DNA of 5,192 nt from contig JAEWAD010000275.1 of assembly GCA_023391905.1 (NCBI GenBank), positions 1-5,192 of the forward strand. The letters are read 5' to 3'. The translations under genes and the position numbers were made by a program. The notes under the pieces were generated by a model. The model worked only from the letters and a program-made list of their open reading frames with translations. It was not told where the DNA came from and made no database searches. The DNA comes from Pseudomonadota bacterium (GTDB lineage: Bacteria > Pseudomonadota > Alphaproteobacteria > Rhizobiales > Kaistiaceae). The stretch's first letter is position 1; each line of letters opens with the position of its first letter. Positions 5,153 through 5,192 of this stretch are shown here, piece by piece.

Positions 5153-5192
5153 GCAATACACGTCGAGGACGAATATCGCCTCACCTCTCCCA

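Noticed and set aside
5153..5192. The final 40 bp.
   Set aside because: No reading frame, repeat or hairpin worth reporting is visible in them.

Overview
The window looks like chromosomal DNA of a GC-rich alphaproteobacterium, most likely of the Hyphomicrobiales (Rhizobiales). This rests on the codon use, the rhizobial-type signal peptidase I and Min proteins, and a CtrA-type TTAA-N7-TTAA motif in front of minC. I cannot assign a genus. No transposase, integrase, phage gene, tRNA, rRNA or CRISPR array is visible, and I see no strong sign of a new system. The most interesting signals are regulatory.

Layout. On the minus strand, reading leftward from about 1125, come signal peptidase I (lepB, 352-1125) and then the first 73 codons of an MFS drug/sugar efflux transporter that runs off the left edge (1-220). 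The 131 bp between them hold two near-identical palindromes 31 bp apart, which look like tandem operators for the transporter. To the right of lepB, and divergent from it across about 200 bp, lies an LLM-class FMN-dependent (luciferase-like) oxidoreductase on the plus strand (1333-2370).

A 294-bp gap rich in TTAAC motifs leads into the complete minC-minD-minE operon (2665-4483). This operon encodes the inhibitor of FtsZ assembly and its oscillating positioning system. It ends in a strong intrinsic terminator. A second, even longer terminator-like hairpin follows about 50 bp later. The last gene is a small DUF4126 integral membrane protein (4685-5152). The final 40 bp hold nothing recognisable.

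How the parts relate. MinC, MinD and MinE act together: MinD-ATP on the membrane recruits MinC, and MinE displaces it, keeping division at midcell. A perfect CtrA-type site in the minC leader suggests, as inference, that the master cell-cycle regulator controls division-site selection here. lepB, the oxidoreductase, the transporter and the DUF4126 gene appear to be independent transcription units with no evident shared pathway.
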